Of a DNA stretch of 64,000 nucleotides, positions 9,270 through 17,947 are shown in pieces. How positions within the stretch are numbered: position 1 is the stretch's first letter; every line of letters begins with the position of its first letter. This DNA comes from Candidatus Melainabacteria bacterium MEL.A1 (GTDB lineage Bacteria; Cyanobacteriota; Vampirovibrionia; Gastranaerophilales; Gastranaerophilaceae): assembly GCA_001765415.1 (NCBI GenBank), contig CP017245.1:1803337-1867336 (forward strand), read 5' to 3'. A program made the translations under genes and the position numbers. The notes below the pieces were generated by a model, which saw only the letters and a program-made list of their open reading frames with translations, was not told where the DNA came from and did not search any database.

Positions 9270-10138
9270 TAGATAAAATTTTGTTTTGGTTAAAAAATTC
9301 TCGTATATTTTCACTCCCAATGACAGTTTTGTCGTGGCTTGTAGTTTTCGCTTATGCAATAAAGCATGACGGAAATATCTTTAATGGAATAATTGCTTTG
9401 ATAGGGATTGCATGTGCGCATTTGGCAACAAATTTGTTTGATGATTATGTGGATTATAAATCACTACCTGAAAATTCTCAAAAATGTAAATGCGCTTATA
9501 TAAAAGAGGGAAAAGCTACGTTACGAAACGTTTTGCAGGTTGTAATGATTTATTTTTCAATTGCAATATTATGCGGGTTCATACTTTTTTTACGATGTGG
9601 AATTCCGGTAATTGGATTGGCTATAATTGGTGGGATTATTGCGTTGATTTATGCAAAACTTTCTCAAAGAGGATTGAGTGAAATTGCTGTCGGGATAGCA
9701 TTTGGTCCATTATTGTTTGAGGGAACTTATTTCGTTATGACAAAACATTTTTCGTTAGAGGTTTTGGTATTGTCTTTGGCAGTTGTAATGTTTACTATTG
9801 GGTTGATGTATGTTCATACATTGTTGGATTATGAAGGTGATATGTGTGCGCATAAAAAAACTCTTGTTTGTCGAATTGGAAATAAATCCCTTGCGCAAAA
9901 AGGTGTTTTTGTTGTTTATGGGTTGGGGTATTTGTTTACTGTGGTTTTAGCTATAATGACAAAAAAATATTGCTTGTTGGTAACATTTATATTAATTCCA
10001 CTGGTTTTTAGAATGTATAATTATTTAAAATCTTATATTTGCGGTGGTGATGTGAATGAATTTTATTTTAGGCTATTGCAAGCAAGAGATTTGATGGTTT
10101 ATTATTCATTGTTAATTACATTATTCTTACTATTTTAA
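9266..10138 (+). CDS. UbiA/MenA-family prenyltransferase
   Basis: Integral membrane prenyltransferase, 290 aa with about eight or nine hydrophobic segments. The first aspartate-rich motif NLFDDYVDY (NxxxDxxxD type) and the second DYEGDMCAHKKTL bind Mg-diphosphate. The short form and motif spelling resemble MenA (dihydroxynaphthoate prenyltransferase for menaquinone) more than UbiA proper, but other acceptors cannot be excluded and no other menaquinone gene is nearby. Start overlaps the preceding stop (ATGA). Confidence 0.82.
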   Translation: MIDKILFWLKNSRIFSLPMTVLSWLVVFAYAIKHDGNIFNGIIALIGIACAHLATNLFDDYVDYKSLPENSQKCKCAYIKEGKATLRNVLQVVMIYFSIAILCGFILFLRCGIPVIGLAIIGGIIALIYAKLSQRGLSEIAVGIAFGPLLFEGTYFVMTKHFSLEVLVLSLAVVMFTIGLMYVHTLLDYEGDMCAHKKTLVCRIGNKSLAQKGVFVVYGLGYLFTVVLAIMTKKYCLLVTFILIPLVFRMYNYLKSYICGGDVNEFYFRLLQARDLMVYYSLLITLFLLF

Positions 10139-10186
10139 TTTTTATAAAATTGTGTTATCCTTGACGTATAAGAAGAAGGAGTACAA

Positions 10187-11518
10187 ATGGATAGCACAAA
10201 CCAGTCTTTAAAACCAATAACAACTAAAATAAATGATGCCGGAAATCTTGAAATCGGTGGTTGTGATTTGGTTAAACTAGCCGAAAAGTACGGAACACCT
10301 TTGTATGTTCTTGATGAAGCTACAATTAGAAAAATTTGTAGAGATTATAAAGATGCGTTTAAGGGTTATCCGAAAGTTAATATGATGTACGCCTCAAAAG
10401 CTCTTTGCTCAAGTGCTACTTCTGCATTGATTGCGAGTGAAGGTTTCGGGTTTGATGTTGTTTCTTCGGGAGAAATTTTTACTGTATATAAATCCGGTGC
10501 TAATATGTCAAAAGTTTTGTTTAATGGTAATAACAAGTCTTATGATGAACTTTCTCTTGCAATTGAATTAGGTGTTGGGCGAATTTCTGTTGATAATTTC
10601 TTTGAATTGTCTTTGTTAAATGAAATTGCTAAATCTCATAAAAAAATTGTAAACATTTTGCTGAGAATTACTCCAGGAATTGAATGCCATACACATGAAT
10701 ACATTCAAACAGGACATTTGGATTCAAAATTCGGGTTTGATTTAACTCAAATTGATGATGCAGTTGAATTGATTGTAAATGATTATACAAATTTGAAACT
10801 TCATGGACTTCACGCTCATATTGGTTCCCAAATTTTCGAAAAATCTATTTATGGTGATGAAATTGAAATTTTGGTAAAAGAAATTGCAAGATTAGATGAA
10901 AAATTTGGGTTGAAACTTGATGAAATCAACATTGGTGGAGGTTTAGGAGTAAAATATGTGGAAGCAGATTATCCACCTTCAACTTATGAAGTTGCTGAAA
11001 TTGTTATAAAAAGATTGTATGAATGTATTGAAAAATACAAAATTGATGCACCGGCTCTATTCATTGAACCCGGAAGAAGTATAATTTCTACATCTGGTGT
11101 AACGTTGTACACATTAGGCAGTTCAAAGCAAGTGCCGAAAGGTAAAACATATTTTGCATTAGATGGCGGAATGGCTGATAACGCCAGACCTTCTATGTAT
11201 CAGGCTAAATATGATGCGCAAATTGCAAACAAACCGGATTATGAGCTTGCTCAAACGGTTACTGTTGCTGGTAGATTTTGCGAGTCCGGTGATATTTTGA
11301 TAAAAAATATTAAGCTCCCTGAAATAGAAGAAGGTGATATCTTATGTGTCTACAATACAGGAGCATACAACTATTCTATGGCTTCAAACTATAATAGAGT
11401 TCAAAAACCGGCTATGGTACTTGTAAATAATTCTCAATCTGATATTATAATAAAGAGAGAGAGCTTAGAAGATTTGATTGCTCACGATATAATCCCTGAT
11501 AGGTTGAAAAATGATTAA
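10187..11518 (+). CDS. lysA: Diaminopimelate decarboxylase
   Basis: PLP-dependent fold-III decarboxylase making L-lysine from meso-DAP. The PLP lysine is in MMYASKALCS (K71); also visible are HAHIGSQI, the phosphate-binding GGGLGVKY, EPGRSIIS, CESGDIL and the C-terminal YNYSMASNYN. At 443 aa it is full length. AAGAAGGAG lies 6 nt before the ATG. Its end overlaps the start of the diadenylate cyclase by 8 nt, so lysine synthesis and c-di-AMP production appear co-transcribed. Confidence 0.95.
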   Translation: MDSTNQSLKPITTKINDAGNLEIGGCDLVKLAEKYGTPLYVLDEATIRKICRDYKDAFKGYPKVNMMYASKALCSSATSALIASEGFGFDVVSSGEIFTVYKSGANMSKVLFNGNNKSYDELSLAIELGVGRISVDNFFELSLLNEIAKSHKKIVNILLRITPGIECHTHEYIQTGHLDSKFGFDLTQIDDAVELIVNDYTNLKLHGLHAHIGSQIFEKSIYGDEIEILVKEIARLDEKFGLKLDEINIGGGLGVKYVEADYPPSTYEVAEIVIKRLYECIEKYKIDAPALFIEPGRSIISTSGVTLYTLGSSKQVPKGKTYFALDGGMADNARPSMYQAKYDAQIANKPDYELAQTVTVAGRFCESGDILIKNIKLPEIEEGDILCVYNTGAYNYSMASNYNRVQKPAMVLVNNSQSDIIIKRESLEDLIAHDIIPDRLKND

Positions 11519-12404
11519 CGATATTTTTACATACATACTCAAATATATTTCAACATTAGAAATGACTTTTAATTGGTCTGATTTCATTCAGATTGTTTTT
11601 TTGGCAGGTCTTTTATTGTTTTTGTATAGAAAATTTATCAAAAACACGTCTTCTGAAAAGTTTGTAAAGGGTTTGTTAATCTTGGTTTGCGCTTGGGCAG
11701 TGAGCGAAATTATGATGAGAGTTGATTTGAAAATCATAGGTATGTTTTTGAAATCTATCGTAACTCTTGTTTCATTGAGTTTAATTGTTATATTTCAACC
11801 GGAATTAAGACGCTTTTTGGGCTTTTTGGGTCAAGTTGATTTTGTGACAAAAATATTTAACCAAAATAACAAGACAGAACAAAAAATTGATGTTGTAAAA
11901 GAATTAGTTGAAAGTGCAAAATATTTGTCTAAGTCACATACAGGTGCATTAATTGTGTTTCAGAGTGATTTGAGAAACACATACAGTGATGTTGGAACAA
12001 AATTGAATGCAGACTTGTCAACAGAGCTTTTGTTGACTATTTTTCATCCGAATACTCCATTGCATGATGGTGCGGTTGTTATTAACGGTGATAAAATAAT
12101 TTCTGCAGGGGTTTTGTTACCGTTAACTGAAGATCCAAAACTTAGTTGGAAGTATGGAACTCGTCATAGAGCTGCTATTGGAATGACAGAAGTTAGTGAT
12201 GCTGCTTGCTTGGTTGTTTCTGAGGAAACAGGAGATGTTTCAATTGCGGTTGATGGTGCTTTAAAAAAATATGAAGATTTGATTACGTTGAAAGCCGATT
12301 TGGAAAAAATTCTTGGATATAAAGAAGAAGTTGAAGAAGATAAAAAAACTATTTTCAAGATAAATAATTTTATGACAATTAAAAGAACCGGTAAGGATGA
12401 ATAA
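11511..12404 (+). CDS. cdaA: Diadenylate cyclase, CdaA type
   Basis: Makes c-di-AMP from two ATP. Three N-terminal hydrophobic segments (residues about 15-100) precede a DisA_N domain with the catalytic HDGAVVINGD and GTRHRAAIG motifs, plus NADLSTELL. Length 297 aa is typical for membrane-bound CdaA/DacA. In Firmicutes the gene is followed by ybbR and glmM. Here it sits between lysA (8 nt overlap) and a YitT gene (1 nt overlap), and no YbbR regulator is present. c-di-AMP usually controls potassium uptake, and a Trk system is encoded at 19.5-22.3 kb. Confidence 0.93.
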   Translation: MINDIFTYILKYISTLEMTFNWSDFIQIVFLAGLLLFLYRKFIKNTSSEKFVKGLLILVCAWAVSEIMMRVDLKIIGMFLKSIVTLVSLSLIVIFQPELRRFLGFLGQVDFVTKIFNQNNKTEQKIDVVKELVESAKYLSKSHTGALIVFQSDLRNTYSDVGTKLNADLSTELLLTIFHPNTPLHDGAVVINGDKIISAGVLLPLTEDPKLSWKYGTRHRAAIGMTEVSDAACLVVSEETGDVSIAVDGALKKYEDLITLKADLEKILGYKEEVEEDKKTIFKINNFMTIKRTGKDE

Positions 12405-13279
12405 TGGCAGAAAAAGATGGGAAAAAAGAGTTATTGTTATCAATTCTAAATAAGATGTTTTTTCTTACTTTAGGACCTCTTGTTGCGGCTTTTGCGTTAG
12501 AGGTTTTTCTCGTTCCGAACAATATTATTGATGGTGGAATAGTTGGTATTTCAATTATTATAAGCTATTTAACAAAAATTAATTTAGGTTTGTTGATTTT
12601 CTTGATTAACATCCCGTTTTTCTTACTTGCGTTTAATAAAATTGGTAAAAAGTTTGTAATTCAAACATTCTATGCAATCGGAATGTTATCTTTGTTCTTG
12701 AACCTTTTTGGAATGTATAATCATCCGACAAGTCATGATTTGTTATTGTCAACTGTGTTTGGCGGAATTATTCTTGGTACAGGTGTTGGACTTGTTTTGA
12801 AAAACGAAGGTTCGCTTGACGGTACAGAAATTATGTCTTTGGTTTTGTCAAAGAAATTCGGATTTTCGGTTGGCGAGTGGATAATGACATTTAATGTATT
12901 TATTTATGGAGCGTCAGGACTTGTTTTTGGTTGGAACAGAGCAATGTATGCGGTTTTGACATATTTTATTGCATTTAGAGTTATTGATGTTGTTTTAGAA
13001 GGGTTAAATTCTGCAAAATCAATTAGAGTAATTAGTGATAAGGCATATGAAATCGGTGATGAATTGCTGGAAAAATTGGATTTGGGAGTTACTTATATAA
13101 ATGGTGTAGGTGCTTATTCCGGCGCACAAAAGACTATTATTTATTGCGTTGTTTCAAGGTTAGAAATGGCAAAAATGAAGGAAGTTATAAAGAAAATCGA
13201 TCCGTCAGCTTTTATCTCTGTTGTTGATGTTCACGAAGCATATGGCGGAAGAACTAAAGGTAGCATTGACAAAATTTAA
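12404..13279 (+). CDS. YitT-family membrane protein
   Basis: Five or so N-terminal hydrophobic segments of the YitT (DUF161) type, with the recognisable GGIVGISIIISY, NIPFFLLAF, GTGVGLVLKNEGSLDGTE and GWNRAMYAVLTYF, then a soluble C-terminal DUF2179-like domain beginning near residue 205 (SAKSIRVISDKA). The family's transport substrate is not established. The ATG overlaps the cdaA stop by one base (TAATG), so translation is coupled to the cyclase gene. Confidence 0.88.
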   Translation: MAEKDGKKELLLSILNKMFFLTLGPLVAAFALEVFLVPNNIIDGGIVGISIIISYLTKINLGLLIFLINIPFFLLAFNKIGKKFVIQTFYAIGMLSLFLNLFGMYNHPTSHDLLLSTVFGGIILGTGVGLVLKNEGSLDGTEIMSLVLSKKFGFSVGEWIMTFNVFIYGASGLVFGWNRAMYAVLTYFIAFRVIDVVLEGLNSAKSIRVISDKAYEIGDELLEKLDLGVTYINGVGAYSGAQKTIIYCVVSRLEMAKMKEVIKKIDPSAFISVVDVHEAYGGRTKGSIDKI

Positions 13280-13346
13280 CAAATAGACAATTTTGACAAA
13301 ATATAGTATTATATAGAGATAATAATATTGACAAGAGGATAAAAAA

Positions 13347-13694
13347 ATGGCAAAAAACATTGATACAGTACCAATAGAAGTAAGTATTTTAACCGCAGAT
13401 CATGACATTAAAGGGATTGTGCATGTTTCAAAATATACAAACACAAACCGAGAACTTACAGATTTATTGAATGACAGAGAACGTAGATTTTTGGCGGTAA
13501 CAAATGCCGAAATTTATCCAAGAAATACAAATCAATCTCCGAGAAAATACAATTTCCTAGAAATTCACATGGATTATGTTTTGATGGTTCACCCGTCAAC
13601 TCAGGCAGTTTTCCAAGAATCTGGACGAACACAGGAAGATATTTCAAGATTTAGAGATTTGAGATTAAAATTAAACCAAACAAAACCGTTTTAA
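13347..13694 (+). CDS. Conserved-looking 115-aa protein of unknown function
   Basis: Not recognised with certainty. A soluble mixed alpha/beta protein: VPIEVSILTADHDIKGIVHVSKY at the start reads like a beta-rich domain, followed by RELTDLLNDRERRFLAVTNAEIYP and a second beta region (LEIHMDYVLMVHPST). No signal peptide or membrane segment. AAGAGGA lies 7 nt upstream of the ATG. A TTGACA at 13293-13298 lies upstream but its -10 (GATAAT, 19 nt away) is poorly spaced. It directly precedes the prepilin locus with the poly-G tract. Confidence 0.7.
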   Translation: MAKNIDTVPIEVSILTADHDIKGIVHVSKYTNTNRELTDLLNDRERRFLAVTNAEIYPRNTNQSPRKYNFLEIHMDYVLMVHPSTQAVFQESGRTQEDISRFRDLRLKLNQTKPF

Positions 13695-13703
13695 CAAAAA
13701 AAT

Positions 13704-13717
13704 AAGGAGGTAATATG
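13704..13717 (+). promoter_or_regulatory. Strong Shine-Dalgarno and ATG upstream of the poly-G tract
   Basis: AAGGAGG ending at 13710, four bases before an ATG at 13715, is the strongest ribosome binding site in this region. The codons that follow read MKELKLI and then enter the G run. No such site precedes the downstream ATG at 13879, so this is probably the original start of the prepilin gene. Confidence 0.7.
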
Positions 13718-13756
13718 AAAGAATTAAAGCTCATCGGGGGGGGGGCAATAGTTTAA
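13715..13756 (+). other. Short frame-broken start of the prepilin gene (13 codons)
   Basis: From the ATG at 13715 the sequence reads MKELKLIGGGAIV and stops at 13754-13756. The prepilin frame is open without a stop from the G run to 14607 but is offset by one base. With 11 (or 8) Gs rather than 10, this start would continue into the prepilin with a leader of about 85-90 residues. As written it is an aborted peptide. Confidence 0.65.
13736..13745 (+). repeat. Poly-G tract (10 G), candidate phase-variation switch
   Basis: Ten consecutive G in AT-rich DNA, placed within the first codons after a strong ribosome binding site. Homopolymeric G tracts at such positions are the classic substrate of slipped-strand phase variation. 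The count could also be an assembly error. Confidence 0.7.
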
Positions 13757-13845
13757 AACCCTCTCATAATCATGGCCTACATCTGTTTTTAAGATGCCTA
13801 GATGATAAGACGCATGGAGGTGTAGTCTGTTACGGAAATAAAAAT

Positions 13846-13880
13846 TGTCATACTGAGGACAACAGTCCGAAGTATCGCAT
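13846..13880 (+). repeat. Interspersed repeat, GTCAT...GAG type (in prepilin leader)
   Basis: TGTCATACTGAGGAC followed by CCGAAGTATCGCATGG resembles the widespread bacterial dispersed repeat of GTCATTGCGAG...GAAGCAATC type. Related copies are at 27390-27425 (reverse), 28739-28780 and 15974-16003. This copy is read in frame as part of the prepilin leader. Confidence 0.5.
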
Positions 13881-14607
13881 GGTTGGTAAAATGAAAGGAA
13901 ATAATTTTCCCGATAAGGTCCACTCACTATTCACCACTCACCATTCACTAAGAAAAACAGCTTTCACTCTTGCAGAGGTTCTCGTCACTCTCGGCATTAT
14001 TGGTATCGTTTCAGCAATGACTGTTCCGACATTAATGCAAAATTATCAAAGACAGAGTTATGTAACTCAATTACATAAGGTTTATAACGAATTAAATCAA
14101 GCAACTCTTAGATACCAAACTGATAGAAACGCACTAAATTTGAAAGAGGCAGGTTTAACTTCTCAAGCTGTGGCAGAAAATTTTATTGAAAGTAATTTCA
14201 AAATTGTTCAAAAATGCGGTTCTAATATAACTCCGTGTTTTGCAAGTTCGTATAAAAAGATTGCAGGGACAAGTTCTATTGGTTGGCACACACCAAGAAC
14301 GAATTATATTATTGCAAGTGGAACTGCAATCGGTGTTAGTTATAGACCAGTTGGAGATGTATTGTTAGAATTATATGTTGATACAAACGGTGCCAAAGGT
14401 CCTAATATTGCCGGTAGAGATATTTTTGCAATGTTTGTTTATAATAATGGTATAATAGATGACTTTAATTTTTCAGAAAATACTACTGCACCAATGACAG
14501 AAGCTGCTAGGAATACGAATTATACTAATACGTGTGCAGCAGACACTACAAATTGGCATGGTTGTTTAGGTAAAGTTATAAACGACAATTGGCAAATGAC
14601 GTATTAA
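13879..14607 (+). CDS. Type IV prepilin-like protein, start uncertain
   Basis: A prepilin with the cleavage/methylation motif TAFTLAEVLVTLGIIGIVSA: small residue at -1, Phe +1, Glu +5, then a long hydrophobic helix. The C-terminal domain contains four or more Cys and ends NDNWQMTY, a tail shared with a remnant near 48.1 kb. The ATG at 13879 has no Shine-Dalgarno and leaves an unusually long leader of about 30 residues. The frame is open further upstream to the poly-G tract, and the likely true start is 13715 in a different phase. Part of the leader (13897-13934) is an inverted copy of an intergenic repeat near 63.8 kb. Likely exported to the inner membrane and assembled into a pilus or pseudopilus; no assembly genes adjoin. 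Confidence 0.8.
   Translation: MVGKMKGNNFPDKVHSLFTTHHSLRKTAFTLAEVLVTLGIIGIVSAMTVPTLMQNYQRQSYVTQLHKVYNELNQATLRYQTDRNALNLKEAGLTSQAVAENFIESNFKIVQKCGSNITPCFASSYKKIAGTSSIGWHTPRTNYIIASGTAIGVSYRPVGDVLLELYVDTNGAKGPNIAGRDIFAMFVYNNGIIDDFNFSENTTAPMTEAARNTNYTNTCAADTTNWHGCLGKVINDNWQMTY
13897..13951 (-). repeat. Interspersed repeat C, inside the prepilin leader
   Basis: Read on the minus strand it begins with tandem GTGAATGGTGAGTGG-type units and continues as AGTGGACCTTATCGGG. Over about 38 bases it matches 63782-63820 with only a few differences. It is translated as HSLFTTHHSL in the prepilin leader. Confidence 0.6.
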
Positions 14608-14669
14608 GAAAGGCTATAAGATGATAAGGCGATAGGGCGTTAAGTTTTGTTCCTATTGCCTTATTATTT

Positions 14670-15896
14670 TTATTCATACCTCAATGCGTCAATCGGGTTT
14701 AATAATGAAGCTTTGTATGCCGGATAATATCCGAATAATACACCTATAGCACCTGAAAATCCTAGTGATAGAAGAATTGAGAATAAGGATATGGAAACGG
14801 TCATAATTCCACTGATTTGGACAATTTCTGCTCCTGCAATTCCGATGAATACCCCGATTAATCCGCCGATTATTGATAATAAAAAGGATTCTATTAAAAA
14901 TTGTATCCTTATGTCAGACGGTTTTGCGCCGATTGCCATACGTATTCCGATTTCTTTTGTTCTTTCGGTAACTGACACCAACATAATATTCATAATGCCA
15001 ATACCGCCGACTAGTAAGGATACAGATGCGATTGAGGCTAATAAAATTGCAAATGTTTTAACTGTTGATTTCATTTTTTCTTGAAATTCTGCGGAATTTC
15101 GGATTTCAAAGTCTTTTGTTTGATTTTTTCCGATTTTGTGACGATTGGTTAAAAGTTCTTCAATGTCTTGTTCTGCAGTTGAAACATCGTCAGGATTTGA
15201 CCCTTTTACGACTATCATAGAAACGGTTCCCGGAAAATCAGTTCCAAAAATTTTTTTTTGTGCAGTTGTGATTGGAATAAATATCAAATCATCTTGATCC
15301 ATCGGCCCCATACTGCCTTTTGATTTTAAACTTCCAATTACTTTAAACGGAGTTCCGCCAACCCTCATAATTCTTCCGATTGGGTCTAAATCTCCGAATA
15401 ATTCTGATGCGACCGTTGAACCAATTACAGTTACTTTGGCAGAGTTTTTAATATCTTCCGGTACAAAGCCCCTGCCGGCTTGGACTTCGTAATTTTTAAT
15501 GTAAAAATATTCAGGATCAGTGCCATAAACCGTTGTTGACCAGTTTTGGTTGCCATAGGTTAATTGTTTTGCTTCTGAGCTAACTGATGATACTGCAGAA
15601 ACTCCTCGAGTGTTTTTTTCAATCGCTGCGGCATCTTTTAGTGTTAAGGTTGGGCGTGTTCCTAATCCCATTCTTACACCGCCTGATTTCGCTGATGCTG
15701 AACGTATGGTTAAGATATTGCTACCCATAGATTCCATATCTTTTTGAACTTTTTCGCTTGCACCTGTTCCGACTGCAAGCATTATTATAACTGCGCTGAC
15801 TCCAATGATTATACCAAGACTTGTTAACATTGAGCGCATTTTGTTTATTTTTAGCGATACTACCGCCATTTTTACTGTTGATTTGAAGTCAATCAT
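14670..15896 (-). CDS. MacB-type ABC transporter permease (FtsX family)
   Basis: Permease half of a MacB-like transporter: N-terminal membrane helix (MRSMLTSLGIIIGVSAVIIM), a large periplasmic MacB_PCD domain (about residues 50-270), then three C-terminal helices of the FtsX domain with the conserved EIGIRMAIGAKPSDI segment. In classic MacB the ATPase is fused to this part; here it is a separate upstream gene. Together with macA and tolC genes directly upstream it should form a tripartite efflux pump spanning both membranes. Confidence 0.92.
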   Translation of the reverse strand: MIDFKSTVKMAVVSLKINKMRSMLTSLGIIIGVSAVIIMLAVGTGASEKVQKDMESMGSNILTIRSASAKSGGVRMGLGTRPTLTLKDAAAIEKNTRGVSAVSSVSSEAKQLTYGNQNWSTTVYGTDPEYFYIKNYEVQAGRGFVPEDIKNSAKVTVIGSTVASELFGDLDPIGRIMRVGGTPFKVIGSLKSKGSMGPMDQDDLIFIPITTAQKKIFGTDFPGTVSMIVVKGSNPDDVSTAEQDIEELLTNRHKIGKNQTKDFEIRNSAEFQEKMKSTVKTFAILLASIASVSLLVGGIGIMNIMLVSVTERTKEIGIRMAIGAKPSDIRIQFLIESFLLSIIGGLIGVFIGIAGAEIVQISGIMTVSISLFSILLSLGFSGAIGVLFGYYPAYKASLLNPIDALRYE

Positions 15897-15973
15897 AGTT
15901 TTTCCTTGTTAAATTTAAATCTCTCACCATACCCTCTCCCCGTTGGAGCAAGGAAAAGTTTCGGTTTATTTTA

Positions 15974-16018
15974 CTCATATTGAGTGAAGCGAACGAAATG
16001 GTCTATTCACCATTCACT
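15974..16018 (-). repeat. Interspersed repeats A and C between the two macB genes
   Basis: The 121-base gap holds a GAGTGAAGCGAACGAAATGG segment (type A) running into an inverted GTGAATGGTGAATAGACCAT (type C) that abuts the stop of the ATPase gene. The same GTGAATRGTGA...AGACC pattern occurs near 63.8 kb. The remainder of the gap contains CCCTCTCCCCGTTGG, possibly part of the type B family. Confidence 0.5.
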
Positions 16019-16722
16019 TAATACGGTATCGTCGTATGTTCATTAATTTCATCCGAAATTATGTTCCCATCTTTAAATTTCACTACTCTTTTACAATATT
16101 CTGCAATATCGGGTTCATGAGTTACTAAGACGATTGTTTTGCCTAAATCCTTGTTGAGTTTTACAAAAAACTCCATAACCTCAATGCTTGTTTTTGTATC
16201 AAGGTTACCTGTCGGTTCGTCGGCAAGAATTAGCGGAGGATCATTGATTATGGCTCTTGCGATAGCCACTCTTTGTTGTTGTCCTCCTGACATTTGGTTT
16301 GGCATGTGATCTTCTCGTTTGCCCAAACCTACGATTTCAAGTGCCTTTTTAGCTCTTATTACACGTTCTTCTTCAGGTATGCCTTTATAAATCATTGGAA
16401 GTTCTACGTTTTCAAGGGCGGTTGTTCTTGAGATTAGGTTAAACCCTTGAAAAACAAAGCCCATTTTTTCATTTCGAACCATTGCAAGACTGTTTGTGTC
16501 AAGTGAAAGCATATCAATACCATCAAGATAATAACTGCCGGAATTTGGTTTGTCTAAAGTTCCTAGCATATTCATAAATGTAGATTTGCCAGAACCTGAT
16601 GCTCCCATAATTGCGACAAATTCACCTTTTTCAACAGAAAGAGATACGCAATTTAGAGCGTTAAAACTATCTTCACCCGTTTGGTATGTTTTTATGGCAT
16701 TTTTTACTTCAATTAATGACAT
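16018..16722 (-). CDS. MacB/LolD-type ABC transporter ATPase
   Basis: Nucleotide-binding subunit of the neighbouring MacB-like permease. Walker [11 protein letters not shown]-loop FVFQGFNL, signature [14 protein letters not shown], Walker [13 protein letters not shown] and H-loop VTHEP are all intact. Length 234 aa is typical. The closest families are MacB N-domain and LolD. The downstream permease gene is 121 nt away, separated by repeat sequence that has been inserted or retained within the operon. Confidence 0.94.
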   Translation of the reverse strand: MSLIEVKNAIKTYQTGEDSFNALNCVSLSVEKGEFVAIMGASGSGKSTFMNMLGTLDKPNSGSYYLDGIDMLSLDTNSLAMVRNEKMGFVFQGFNLISRTTALENVELPMIYKGIPEEERVIRAKKALEIVGLGKREDHMPNQMSGGQQQRVAIARAIINDPPLILADEPTGNLDTKTSIEVMEFFVKLNKDLGKTIVLVTHEPDIAEYCKRVVKFKDGNIISDEINEHTTIPY

Positions 16723-16759
16723 GAAATCCTTTCTGATATGCGCTATTTATAATTTAAAA

Positions 16760-17947
16760 TTACGGCATTGGAGGTCTGCCGCCACTTTCATTTTTTTTAC
16801 CTGTTTCTTTTCCTCTAATTCCCATGATGACTTGCATACCTTCATTTAGAAGTTTTGAAATTACTTCTGTTGAAGAATCATCGCTTGCGCCAGTTTCAAT
16901 ATCAATACGTTTTGCTTTTCCGTTTTCTAAAACCCATAGCCCTTGATTTTTGTATTTTGGTCCGTTTATGTCAGGAGTGAATTTCAATGCAATATTTGGT
17001 ACGCACAAAACATTTTCACTCTTATTTGTGATAATTGATACATTCGCAGTCATACCAGGTTTAAGTTTTAAATCTTCATTGTCAACATCAACGATTACTG
17101 TGTATGTTACAACGTTTGAAACAGTTGTTGGAGATAATCTGACTTGTGTAACTTTGCCTTCAAAAGTACTGTCAGGGTAACCATCTAGGGTGTAAGTTAC
17201 ATCTTGCCCGTCTTTTACTTTGCCGATATCAGCTTCTGAAACACTTACTTCTATTTGCATTTTTGTTAAATCTTGTGCAATAGTGAATAATTCCGGTGCT
17301 TGGAAACTTGCGGCAACAGGAGATCCTAAGTCAATCTCTCTTGAAATAACTGTTCCATCTACTGGTGCAATAATTTTTGTGTATCCTAAGTTTGTTTGTG
17401 CGGTTTTTAATGATGCTTGAAATTGGTTAACTTGCGCTCTTGCAGCATTAATTTGAGCCAAATCAGATTGATAGGTGCTATATTTTTCATCAAGTTCGCT
17501 TTTAGCTACGAAGTTCTTTGCATAAAGGTTTTTGTATCTTATATATTGCTTTTGGTCGTAATTAGCGATGGCTTGAAGCTTTTGCATATTTGCCCTTGCG
17601 TTGTTGATTTGCGCTTGGTTTTGTTGAACTTGCGCTATAAAGTTTGCTGGGTCGATTTGAGCCAAAATTTGCCCTTTTTTTACAACATCATTGTAATCAA
17701 CGTAAATCTCTTTAATTAAGCCTGATACTGTAGAACCAACACTGACTGTGTTTACTGGGTTGATTGTGCCTGATGCTTCTACAACTTGGGTAATTGTACA
17801 ACGCTCAATCGGTTTAGTGTCATATTTTACTTGTTTACTGGTTGAAATTCCTGTAATTCCGACTGTTGCAACGACTGCGATAATTAGTGCGGTCGCTATA
17901 TATCTTTTTTTTATTTGTAATTTCTTAAATTTTTCAAAGCTTATCAT
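16760..17947 (-). CDS. MacA-type periplasmic adaptor (RND/HlyD family)
   Basis: Membrane-fusion protein linking the inner-membrane MacB-like transporter to TolC. N-terminal signal anchor near residues 15-32 (YIATALIIAVVATVGITG), a first lipoyl half (ASGTINPVNTVSVGSTVSG), a long coiled-coil hairpin (about 95-165, rich in Gln and Ala), the second lipoyl half (KIIAPVDGTVISREID) and beta-barrel domains. The ATG overlaps the tolC-like stop (ATGA), so the two are coupled. The C-terminus ends in a short Gly/Pro tail. Confidence 0.92.
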   Translation of the reverse strand: MISFEKFKKLQIKKRYIATALIIAVVATVGITGISTSKQVKYDTKPIERCTITQVVEASGTINPVNTVSVGSTVSGLIKEIYVDYNDVVKKGQILAQIDPANFIAQVQQNQAQINNARANMQKLQAIANYDQKQYIRYKNLYAKNFVAKSELDEKYSTYQSDLAQINAARAQVNQFQASLKTAQTNLGYTKIIAPVDGTVISREIDLGSPVAASFQAPELFTIAQDLTKMQIEVSVSEADIGKVKDGQDVTYTLDGYPDSTFEGKVTQVRLSPTTVSNVVTYTVIVDVDNEDLKLKPGMTANVSIITNKSENVLCVPNIALKFTPDINGPKYKNQGLWVLENGKAKRIDIETGASDDSSTEVISKLLNEGMQVIMGIRGKETGKKNESGGRPPMP

